Of a stretch of 6,709 bases of DNA, positions 1 to 5,426 are shown one piece after another. Below the pieces are notes generated by a model. The model ran no database searches. It worked only from the letters and a program-made list of their open reading frames with translations, and was not told the DNA's origin. Source of the DNA: Actinomycetota bacterium. GTDB taxonomy: Bacteria > Actinomycetota > Actinomycetes > Nanopelagicales > Nanopelagicaceae. Where the stretch lies: positions 1-6,709 of the forward strand of contig WLGP01000050.1 in NCBI GenBank assembly GCA_009703165.1, given 5' to 3'. Positions within the stretch are counted from its first letter, which is position 1. Every line of letters begins with the position of its first letter. The position numbers were made by a program, and so were the translations under genes.

Positions 1-563
1 ACCAAGCGATATCTAGCGGAGAGTTCATTCCAGCGATAGATCGAATCTTTGCTCCTCTTTCAATTCCTTTTGATGAGGTGAAGGTGGTAATTGTCGGCCA
101 AGATCCCTATCCAAATCCTGAGAACGCCGATGGTTTTGCATTCTCAGTCCGCCCGGACGTTTCACCACTTCCACCATCGCTGGTTAATATCTTTAAAGAG
201 CTCGAAAATGATTGTGGAACCTCGATGCCAAGCAATGGAAACCTTGAGCGCTGGTCTGACCAAGGTGTCCTTCTTATTAATAGAACGCTGACGACTACGC
301 CGGGTCAGTCCCATGCCCATCAACGAGCAGGTTGGCTGCAGATCACCGAAGAGATTATCTCGGCTGTTGCTCGAAACGGAGCGATTGGAATTCTGTGGGG
401 TGGAAATGCCCATCAACTCAGCGACTACTTCGAGAGCGATAAAGTTATTAAGAGCGCGCATCCAAGTCCGCTGAGTGCATACCGTGGATTCTTCGGATCT
501 AAGCCATTCTCGCGCGCCAATGAGATGCTTGTTGAGCAAGGCCTTCAAAAAATAACGTGGTAG
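1..563 (+). CDS. ung: Uracil-DNA glycosylase, family 1 (5' end cut by window edge)
   Basis: Removes uracil from DNA by cleaving the N-glycosidic bond, starting base-excision repair; acts in the cytoplasm on chromosomal DNA. The reading frame is open from base 3 with no stop to the left edge, so the true start lies outside. The GTG at 78 is not the start, because family sequence precedes it (a stretch like FIPAIDRIFAPLSIPFDEV). 186 residues are visible against about 220-230 for the family, so roughly 40 N-terminal residues are missing. Landmarks: water-activating GQDPYP with its Asp codon at 102-104; the uracil-pocket region GFAFSV; the PPSLVNI segment; GVLLINRTLT; and the HPSPLSAYRGFFG loop with the catalytic His codon at 459-461. 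The change of H to P after GQDPY is normal in actinobacteria. It stands alone and converges on the permease gene, with a hairpin between them. Identification is very secure. Confidence 0.97.
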   Translation, partial: QAISSGEFIPAIDRIFAPLSIPFDEVKVVIVGQDPYPNPENADGFAFSVRPDVSPLPPSLVNIFKELENDCGTSMPSNGNLERWSDQGVLLINRTLTTTPGQSHAHQRAGWLQITEEIISAVARNGAIGILWGGNAHQLSDYFESDKVIKSAHPSPLSAYRGFFGSKPFSRANEMLVEQGLQKITW

Positions 564-571
564 AAAGAGAA

Positions 572-600
572 CTGGGCGCCCACCACAGGTGAGCGCCCAG
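572..600. terminator. Hairpin between convergent ung and NCS2 permease genes
   Basis: Inverted repeat CTGGGCGC (572-579) with GCGCCCAG (593-600), a perfect 8-bp GC-rich stem. After one C/A mismatch a further 4-bp stem CACC/GGTG (581-584 with 588-591) closes on a 3-base loop. It lies 9 bases after the ung stop and 22 bases after the permease stop, as expected of a shared transcription end. A T-rich tail (ttctctttct) follows the stem only on the minus strand, so it best fits an intrinsic terminator for the permease. For ung it may stop transcription weakly or protect the 3' end. Confidence 0.8.
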
Positions 601-621
601 CATTACTGCTTGTGAAACTAC

Positions 622-2058
622 TTAGCCAACCCAGATATTGATAGGTGACTGTAAGAAGTAGATCATGAAGAGACCTGAGACGATCCAAAGAAGTGGGTGT
701 ACTTCCTTGCCGCGACCCTGGATTGTGCGGATTACCACGTGGGTGACAAATCCGACTCCGATACCTACAGAGATGTTGTAGGTAAATGGCATCAAGATGA
801 TTGTAAGGAATGCAGGGATAGCAATTCCAAGATCTTCCCAATCGATATTCTTAATTTGTGTCATCATCAAGAAACCTACGATGACAAGCGCTGGAGTTGC
901 AGCCTCATAAGGAATGACTGCAACAAGTGGTGCCAAGAATGTTGTGAGCAGGAAGAGAACTCCTGTGACAACAGAGGCAAGACCTGTACGCGCTCCTTCA
1001 CCAACACCGGCTGCTGATTCAATGTAGCTGGTGTTAGATGAGATGCTTCCTGCGCCGCCTGCAACTGCGCCAAGTGAGTCGACGAAGAGGATGCGGTTGT
1101 TATTAGGAACATTGCCTTCATCATCGATCAACCCTGATTCGTGACCGATAGCTGTAACGGTTCCGACAGTGTCGAAGAAGTCTGAGAGAAGCAAGGTGAA
1201 GATAAAGAGAATTGCTGTGATCAATGGAACGCGATCAAAGCTTCCGAGGAGATTGAAATCTCCGAAGAGTGAGAAGTCAGGTGTTGCGACAATCTCTGCA
1301 GGCATCGCAGGAACGTTGAGGTTCCAGCCCTTAGGATTTACTGCACCTGTTGCACCATTGAACAATGGACCGATCTTGAATGCAGATTCGATCGCGATCG
1401 CTGCAGCTGTTGCTACGACGATACCGATAAGAATTGCACCCTTGACCTTCTTAACCATCAATCCGATAGTAAGTAGAAGACCGAAACCAAAGACGATGAC
1501 CGGCCATCCAACGAGGTTTCCGTTATCGCCAAGTGTTACTGGTACTGGACCATTAGCTGTACGACGAACGAAGCCTGCATCGACTAGACCAATGAGGGCG
1601 ATGAAGAGACCGATACCAACAGAGATAGCGATCTTGAGTTGACCTGGTACAGCGCGGAATACAGCGCCGCGGAAACCTGTGAGAACGAGAATCGTGATGA
1701 TGATTCCTTCGATCACCACAAGACCCATTGCATCAGCCCATGTCATCTGTGATGCGATACCGACGGCAACGAATGTGTTAAGTCCGAGACCGGTTGCGAG
1801 TGCGAGAGGGTAGTTACCAAGAACTCCCATAAGGATTGTCAGAACACCTGCCATAAGTGCAGTCATCGCTGCAACTAAAGCTAGGTTTGGAGCGTCTCCG
1901 CCACCGATATATTTTCCATCTGCATCTTTTGCGAGTCCGATGATGAGTGGATTGAGAGCCACGATGTAGGCCATTGTGAAGAATGTGACGATACCGCCAC
2001 GAACTTCCTGGGCTACAGTCGATCCGCGCTCAGTTATTTTGAAGTAACTATCGAGCAT
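622..2058 (-). CDS. NCS2 family purine (guanine/hypoxanthine/xanthine-type) permease, AzgA/PbuG-like
   Basis: Polytopic inner-membrane permease, probably a proton symporter importing purine bases. 478 residues from the chosen ATG, in the usual size range. The N-terminus (YFKITERGSTVAQEVRGG, then FFTMAYIVALNP) is the classic opening of the AzgA/PbuG branch. Other family marks are GLGLNTF in the third-helix region (about 90-96), FFDTVGT with Asp296 in the eighth-helix region, and SNTSYIESAAGVGEGARTG with Glu347 in the substrate-site region. Many hydrophobic segments, about 12-14, fill the rest. The frame extends upstream to 2133, but that extension is charged and non-family. The ATG at 2056-2058 has a strong ribosome site, AGGAAGG, 7 bases before it. 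The gene lies 119 bases downstream of the YczE-like gene on the same strand and may have its own promoter. The exact base cannot be read from sequence; a purine is likelier than uracil. Confidence 0.93.
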   Translation of the reverse strand: MLDSYFKITERGSTVAQEVRGGIVTFFTMAYIVALNPLIIGLAKDADGKYIGGGDAPNLALVAAMTALMAGVLTILMGVLGNYPLALATGLGLNTFVAVGIASQMTWADAMGLVVIEGIIITILVLTGFRGAVFRAVPGQLKIAISVGIGLFIALIGLVDAGFVRRTANGPVPVTLGDNGNLVGWPVIVFGFGLLLTIGLMVKKVKGAILIGIVVATAAAIAIESAFKIGPLFNGATGAVNPKGWNLNVPAMPAEIVATPDFSLFGDFNLLGSFDRVPLITAILFIFTLLLSDFFDTVGTVTAIGHESGLIDDEGNVPNNNRILFVDSLGAVAGGAGSISSNTSYIESAAGVGEGARTGLASVVTGVLFLLTTFLAPLVAVIPYEAATPALVIVGFLMMTQIKNIDWEDLGIAIPAFLTIILMPFTYNISVGIGVGFVTHVVIRTIQGRGKEVHPLLWIVSGLFMIYFLQSPINIWVG

Positions 2059-2065
2059 TGTTGTA

Positions 2066-2072
2066 CCTTCCT
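2066..2072 (-). promoter_or_regulatory. Ribosome binding site of the NCS2 permease gene
   Basis: On the minus strand AGGAAGG lies 7 bases before the ATG at 2058. It decides the start against the longer frame reaching 2133, which has no family similarity. It is the best Shine-Dalgarno in the window and contrasts with the starts at 2846, 2892 and 5382. Confidence 0.8.
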
Positions 2073-2083
2073 CATTTTGTTGT

Positions 2084-2122
2084 CGGGGGTGGTTGCGACC
2101 CCGTGTGAAATGACGGCTCACA
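2084..2122 (-). promoter_or_regulatory. Two abutting stem-loops in the leader of the NCS2 permease gene
   Basis: On the transcribed (minus) strand two inverted repeats meet end to end. The upstream one is TGTGA-N9-TCACA (2104-2122). The downstream one (2084-2103) pairs CGGGG+T with A+CCCCG around a 7-base loop, with one bulged base. The second stem ends about 11 bases before the Shine-Dalgarno AGGAAGG. This could be a translation- or transcription-control leader, or simply stable 5' UTR structure. It does not show the conserved core of the known purine riboswitch. The repeats are visible; folding and function are inferred. Confidence 0.35.
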
Positions 2123-2153
2123 GACCGATCCAAGGTGGGGAGGGCTTTGATGG

Positions 2154-2170
2154 GGTCAAAATATCTGACC
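2154..2170. promoter_or_regulatory. Operator-like inverted repeat GGTCA-N7-TGACC upstream of the permease
   Basis: Perfect 5-bp arms GGTCA (2154-2158) and TGACC (2166-2170) separated by 7 AT-rich bases. A second palindrome, TTTGA-N5-TCAAA (2146-2160), overlaps it. On the minus strand the spacer contains TATTTT (2158-2163), a plausible -10 hexamer for the permease, so a protein bound here would block that promoter. It lies just downstream of the stop of the YczE-like gene. No convincing -35 element is seen. GGTC/GACC arms occur in GntR-type operators, but the regulator is not identifiable here. Confidence 0.35.
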
Positions 2171-2177
2171 AGCGAGG

Positions 2178-2846
2178 TTACTTTGCAGTTAGACGCGCAA
2201 GGATGCCGAATGAAATGGCGACAGATTGGCCGATAAAGAGGGCAAAGAGGAGCGTTCCAAGGCCCAACGTGCCGCCAAGGAGGGCTCCGGCGATGGAGAC
2301 GACAACCTCAAGGCCCAATCTGACCCGGCCTACGCGTACGCCGGTGCGCTGGTGTAACCCAGTCATAGCTCCATCCCGAGGGCCAGGTCCCAGGCCGCAG
2401 GTGATGTACAGCGAAGATCCAATACCAACGAGTGCGATTCCAATACAGGTAAATGCAACTCCAGTAAGAAGATCATCTTGTTTTGGAAAGATATTTGTAC
2501 CGATCTCGATGAAGAGAGAGATGATGACGATATTGGAGAGTGTTCCAAATCCAGGACGTTCTCGCAGTGGAATCCAGAGCGAGAGAACAAGTGCTCCGAT
2601 GATGAGAGTAGATGTTCCAATCGATAGCCCGCTCTTTAGAGAGATACCTTGAGCAAGAACAGACCACGGCGCGTTTCCAAGTCCTGATTGAATAATCAAT
2701 CCATCGCCAAGACCAAAGATTGCAAGTCCGAAGAAAAGGATTGCAACGCGCATGGGGGCTAGATCCCAACGACCTTGTGCAGTCCAAGGAACAACTGGAA
2801 CGGTTCGATGAGGTTTAAGTTGAGCTAGTACTTCTCGCCACGACAT
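2178..2846 (-). CDS. YczE/YitT-like integral membrane protein of unknown function (COG2364-type)
   Basis: 222-residue membrane protein with about five hydrophobic segments (roughly 33-52, 75-93, 104-120, 128-149, 176-215). The family mark CGLGPGPRDG at about 150-159 is followed by MTGLHQRTGVRVGRVR. The loop GLGNAPWSVLAQG at 55-67 resembles the second loop, so the protein looks like two related halves. The family is widespread in Gram-positive bacteria and usually annotated only as a YczE or YitT-like membrane protein; transport is suggested but not established. The first 30 residues are polar and may be cytoplasmic. Start ATG at 2844-2846: AGGA lies 7 bases upstream as a weak ribosome site, and a TAGGAT hexamer 6 bases upstream would also fit a leaderless transcript. 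It is upstream of the permease on the same strand and divergent from the DUF554 gene. Confidence 0.8.
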   Translation of the reverse strand: MSWREVLAQLKPHRTVPVVPWTAQGRWDLAPMRVAILFFGLAIFGLGDGLIIQSGLGNAPWSVLAQGISLKSGLSIGTSTLIIGALVLSLWIPLRERPGFGTLSNIVIISLFIEIGTNIFPKQDDLLTGVAFTCIGIALVGIGSSLYITCGLGPGPRDGAMTGLHQRTGVRVGRVRLGLEVVVSIAGALLGGTLGLGTLLFALFIGQSVAISFGILARLTAK

Positions 2847-2852
2847 TTGCGC

Positions 2853-2858
2853 ATCCTA
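2853..2858 (-). promoter_or_regulatory. Putative -10 element of the YczE-like gene
   Basis: On the minus strand TAGGAT is followed by exactly 6 bases and the ATG at 2846. This TANNNT-N6-ATG arrangement is typical of leaderless actinobacterial transcripts that start at the A of the start codon. No good -35 is seen. The same bases also provide the weak AGGA ribosome site, so one sequence has two possible readings. Confidence 0.4.
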
Positions 2859-2879
2859 TCGATATATCTAGGATTTAAG

Positions 2880-2885
2880 TATCCT
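2880..2885 (+). promoter_or_regulatory. Putative -10 element of the DUF554 gene
   Basis: TATCCT followed by exactly 6 bases and the ATG at 2892, the same hexamer-N6-ATG geometry as the divergent gene. No Shine-Dalgarno lies between, so a leaderless start would explain the site. An alternative -10 is TAGGAT at 2869-2874 with TTGCGC (2847-2852) as a weak -35 16 bases upstream, giving a leader of about 10 bases. Confidence 0.4.
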
Positions 2886-2891
2886 TCTCAG

Positions 2892-3626
2892 ATGTTTACT
2901 GGCTCAGGAACGCTGATCAATGTCTTAACAATCATTGGGGGAGCCTCACTCGGAGTTCTTATCGGTGGGCGTTTACCCGAGCGGATGCGCGTACTGATCA
3001 CAGATGTTCTGGGTTTGATAACAATTCTTGGCGCTGCAACCGCCCTCGTACCTATCGCAAGTAAGAGATATGTTGATGCACTTCCTCAAGGATGGCCGCT
3101 TTTGGCGATCTTGGCCTCCCTACTTATTGGTGGAGTGATCGGAAGCGCAGCTAACCTTGAGAATAAGCTAGAAGGCTTCGGTCAATATCTCCGTGTGAAG
3201 TTCAAGGCTGATGGACAAGGAACTTTTGTTGAAGGATTTCTCTCGTCATCACTTCTCTTTGTGATTGGACCCTTAGCAATTCTTGGTTCAATCAGCGATG
3301 GAATGGGAACAGGCACCGATCAACTCATTCTCAAATCATCGCTGGACTTCTTTGCCGCAATGGCATTTGCCGCAAGCCTCGGCTGGGGCGTTGCCGCATC
3401 TGCAATTCCCGTAGGTATCTATCAGGGACTCTGGACCGTCATAGGTTTTGGTCTTGGAAATGTACTGGCCGGCTATCAGGTAGATGCGATGACTATTGTG
3501 GGTGGCCTGATGTTGGTATCTATTGGCCTAGGGCTGCTCAAGATAAAGACGATAGCAGTGGGAAACCTTCTCCCTGCACTAGTAATCGCTCCGATACTGG
3601 TCGGAGTACTCAACCAATTCGCTTAA
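2892..3626 (+). CDS. DUF554 family membrane protein (YqgA/YdfK-like)
   Basis: 244-residue integral membrane protein of the DUF554 family, whose function is unknown; a transport role is often assumed without proof. Family pattern from the N-terminus: GTLINVLTIIGGASLGVLIGGRLPERM (about 6-31); an LLIGGVIGSAANLENKLEG segment; then GSISDGMGTGT and KSSLDFFAAMAFAASLGWGV, with LDFF at 151-154; and a C-terminal GLLKIK...NLLPALVIAPIL helix. This order matches E. coli YqgA throughout. About seven hydrophobic segments are seen. The frame opens earlier with TTG at 2847, but the intervening codons are unlike the family and that TTG abuts the divergent ATG, so ATG 2892 is preferred. It shares a 45-base spacer with the divergent YczE-like gene and converges on the dehydrogenase gene with a 28-base gap lacking a clear terminator. 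Confidence 0.88.
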   Translation: MFTGSGTLINVLTIIGGASLGVLIGGRLPERMRVLITDVLGLITILGAATALVPIASKRYVDALPQGWPLLAILASLLIGGVIGSAANLENKLEGFGQYLRVKFKADGQGTFVEGFLSSSLLFVIGPLAILGSISDGMGTGTDQLILKSSLDFFAAMAFAASLGWGVAASAIPVGIYQGLWTVIGFGLGNVLAGYQVDAMTIVGGLMLVSIGLGLLKIKTIAVGNLLPALVIAPILVGVLNQFA

Positions 3627-3654
3627 CACATCGAGGTTAAGGATCTGAAGACTT

Positions 3655-4698
3655 TTAGATTGTTGATGCGTCAATGACAAAGCGATACTTCACATCGCTT
3701 GCAACTGTGCGCTCATATGCCGTATCCACATAATCAGCTGAGATCACCTCAACATCGCTGACAATTGAATGCTTCGCACTGAAATCGATCATCTCTTGCG
3801 TCTGGGCAATGCCACCAATCATCGAACCAGCAAGTGACTTTCTTCCGTCGAGAAGTGAGCCAACGTGCACCGGATAAGGCGCCCCAGGTAGGCCGATGAC
3901 AACGAGGGTTCCATCGATCTTGAGAGTTGCAAGATAGGCGTTGATGTCGATCTGCGCACTTACTGTGTTGAGGATGAGATCGAAAGTTCGTCCGTAGGCT
4001 TTAAGATCCTTTGGATCGGCTACTGCTATGAATTCATCTGCTCCCATAGCTAGAGCATCTTCTCTCTTTGAAGGTGAGTGAGATAGAACAGTCACGTGGG
4101 CACCAAGTGCATGGGCGAACTTGACTCCCATGTGTCCCAATCCGCCAAGACCCATGACGGCAACCTTCTTACCAGGACCGGCGTTCCAGTGCTTGAGTGG
4201 TGAATAGAGAGTGATGCCCGCACAGAGAAGTGGCGCAACGCCATCAAGCGGAAGGCTCTTTGGAATCTTTACCGCGTAGTCTTCATTGACGACAAAGACA
4301 TTGCTATAGCCACCCATTGCAACGGTTACACCATCGCGTTCAAGAGTGTTGTAGGTCCCGGTCATTCCTTCATTGCAATACTGCTCAAGGCCGGCTTTGC
4401 ATGGTTCGCACTTGCGGCAGGAATCGATGAAGACGCCGACACCAATGTGATCACCGACAGCAAATTTAGTGACACTGGATCCAACCGAGCGAACAACGCC
4501 GGCGATCTCGTGGCCGGGCACCATAGGAAAGAGCGCAGGACCCCACTCTTCGCGTACTTGGTGAATATCAGAGTGGCAGATGCCAGCAAAGGCGATATCG
4601 ATAAGAACATCGTGAGCCCCAACATCACGTCGTGCGAAATCATGTGTAACAAATGCAGCGCCCTTGCTCATCGCCGCAAGACCACGAACTGCTGTCAT
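3655..4698 (-). CDS. Zinc-dependent NAD(P) alcohol/aldehyde dehydrogenase, YahK/cinnamyl alcohol dehydrogenase type
   Basis: Medium-chain, cytoplasmic dehydrogenase, 347 residues, full length. It probably reduces a range of aldehydes to alcohols with NADPH, as E. coli YahK and mycobacterial AdhC do. Catalytic zinc ligands are Cys41 (in GICHSDIHQ), His63 (in PGHEIAG) and Cys159 (in LLCAGITLYSPL). Structural zinc ligands are Cys94, 97, 100 and 108. The nucleotide-binding GLGGLG is at 183-188, and the following strand ends LSHSPSKRED, with Ser and Lys/Arg where NADP-preferring members have them. The C-terminal SMIGGI, QEMIDF and DVKYRFVID blocks also match YahK. The ATG is supported by GGAG five bases upstream. 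It follows tdk by 36 bases on the same strand and is probably co-transcribed with it. The physiological substrate cannot be told from sequence; detoxification of reactive aldehydes is a reasonable guess. Confidence 0.93.
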   Translation of the reverse strand: MTAVRGLAAMSKGAAFVTHDFARRDVGAHDVLIDIAFAGICHSDIHQVREEWGPALFPMVPGHEIAGVVRSVGSSVTKFAVGDHIGVGVFIDSCRKCEPCKAGLEQYCNEGMTGTYNTLERDGVTVAMGGYSNVFVVNEDYAVKIPKSLPLDGVAPLLCAGITLYSPLKHWNAGPGKKVAVMGLGGLGHMGVKFAHALGAHVTVLSHSPSKREDALAMGADEFIAVADPKDLKAYGRTFDLILNTVSAQIDINAYLATLKIDGTLVVIGLPGAPYPVHVGSLLDGRKSLAGSMIGGIAQTQEMIDFSAKHSIVSDVEVISADYVDTAYERTVASDVKYRFVIDASTI

Positions 4699-4700
4699 AT

Positions 4701-4707
4701 CTTCTCC
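4701..4707 (-). promoter_or_regulatory. Ribosome binding site of the alcohol dehydrogenase gene
   Basis: On the minus strand GGAGAAG precedes the ATG at 4698, with the GGAG core 5 bases away. It supports the start and shows that the downstream gene of the tdk pair is translated in the ordinary Shine-Dalgarno way. Confidence 0.65.
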
Positions 4708-4734
4708 GATCGAGAGTTGCCGAGATTAGTTTCT

Positions 4735-5382
4735 TTAAAGTTCATTAAAGGGGAGTGGATCTGTGGAAATGTGTCCAGCTCGAGAATGTCGAGCGGTCAC
4801 CCCACGCATGTGGTGGCGGCGACAGAGAACCTCATAGGCCACTTCGTCGCTGACCCCAACATCTGCAACAACTACCTGCTCACCCTCGGTGACCATCTTG
4901 CCGCCAACGGTTCGGGCATTGTGGGTAGCGCGCGAACCACACCAGCAGAGGGCTTCGACTTGCAGGGTGCTTACTCGATCGGCAAGTTCGACAAGGCGCG
5001 CAGAACCAGGAAAGAGTTTCGTTCTAAAGTCAGCCAAGATGCCAAATGCGTAGACATCAATGCCTAGACCATCGACTATGCGAGCCAATTCCTCAATCTG
5101 CTCTGGCTGATAGAACTGAGCCTCATCGCAGATCACGTAATCGATTCGCTCTCCCATAGAGAGCTTATCGACGACAAATTTATGGATATCAAAACCGGGA
5201 AGCACTTCAATTGCAGGGCTGGTCAATCCAAGGCGAGATGAGATCTTTCCTGAACCTGCGCGATCTTGAGATGTAAAGATCAAGCCACCGCGTCCACGCT
5301 GTTGATGATTATGGGCAGTCTGTAGGGCTAAGGTGGATTTACCGCTATCCATCGTGCCGCAGTAGTAAATCAATTCCGCCAT
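4735..5382 (-). CDS. tdk: Thymidine kinase, type II (Tdk)
   Basis: Phosphorylates thymidine to dTMP with ATP in the pyrimidine deoxynucleoside salvage pathway; cytoplasmic, normally a tetramer. 215 residues, full length. Walker A P-loop GTMDSGKST at 9-17; VICDEAQF at 83-90, where Glu87 is the expected catalytic base; DFRTKLFPGSARL at 118-130; and a zinc site from Cys146 and Cys148 (CWCG) with Cys187 and His190 (CRRHH). The lasso region follows the first zinc pair. The start is fixed by the family N-terminus MAELIYYCGTMDSGKST. It lies 26 bases after the acyltransferase stop and 36 bases before the dehydrogenase, all on the minus strand. There is no purine-rich ribosome site before the ATG, so initiation may be leaderless or coupled. 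No missing residues or frame problems. Confidence 0.96.
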   Translation of the reverse strand: MAELIYYCGTMDSGKSTLALQTAHNHQQRGRGGLIFTSQDRAGSGKISSRLGLTSPAIEVLPGFDIHKFVVDKLSMGERIDYVICDEAQFYQPEQIEELARIVDGLGIDVYAFGILADFRTKLFPGSARLVELADRVSTLQVEALCWCGSRATHNARTVGGKMVTEGEQVVVADVGVSDEVAYEVLCRRHHMRGVTARHSRAGHISTDPLPFNEL

Positions 5383-5396
5383 AGGTCAGATCTTGC

Positions 5397-5426
5397 CATA
5401 TAGATTGTCTAGGGGAGTGATCTAAA
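5397..5426 (-). promoter_or_regulatory. Candidate promoter of tdk
   Basis: On the minus strand TTTAGA (5421-5426) and TATATG (5397-5402) are separated by 18 bases. They lie partly inside the last codons of the acyltransferase gene. Transcription would begin about 8 bases before the tdk ATG, giving a leader too short for a Shine-Dalgarno, in keeping with its absence. Each hexamer matches the consensus at only about four positions, so this is tentative. Confidence 0.3.

Larger units (their letters stand above)
2853..2885. repeat. ATCCT / AGGAT / ATCCT inverted-repeat cluster in a divergent promoter region
   Basis: Three copies of the same 5-base word alternate in orientation: ATCCT (2853-2857), AGGAT (2870-2874) and ATCCT (2881-2885). 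The outer pair ATCCTA/TAGGAT forms a 22-bp inverted repeat with the palindrome GATATATC (2861-2868) inside it. The second pair AGGAT-N6-ATCCT is 11 bp centre to centre, one helical turn. The words coincide with candidate -10 hexamers, so they may be promoter elements, a regulator site, or both. Confidence 0.4.

Noticed and set aside
2059..2133. A longer N-terminus for the NCS2 permease
   Set aside because: The extra 25 codons are charged and unlike the family, whereas the ATG at 2058 has a strong ribosome site and a typical family start.
2059..2177. A classical purine riboswitch before the permease
   Set aside because: The conserved three-way-junction core and loop sequences are not visible. 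The stems present have a different layout.
2077..2652. A 191-codon open frame on the plus strand
   Set aside because: It lies antisense to the YczE-like gene, is rich in Pro/Arg/Met in a way typical of a shadow frame, and shows no recognisable domain.
2847..2891. TTG at 2847 as the start of the DUF554 protein
   Set aside because: The added residues are not part of the family N-terminus and would consume the whole divergent promoter region.
4735..4752. CTTTAA/TTAAAG inverted repeat at the tdk stop as a terminator
   Set aside because: The stem is short and AT-only, overlaps the tdk coding end, and has no T-tract, so it is not convincing.
4447..5067. A 206-codon open frame on the plus strand
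   Set aside because: It runs antisense across the start of the dehydrogenase and most of tdk, both secure genes, and its translation shows no family motif.
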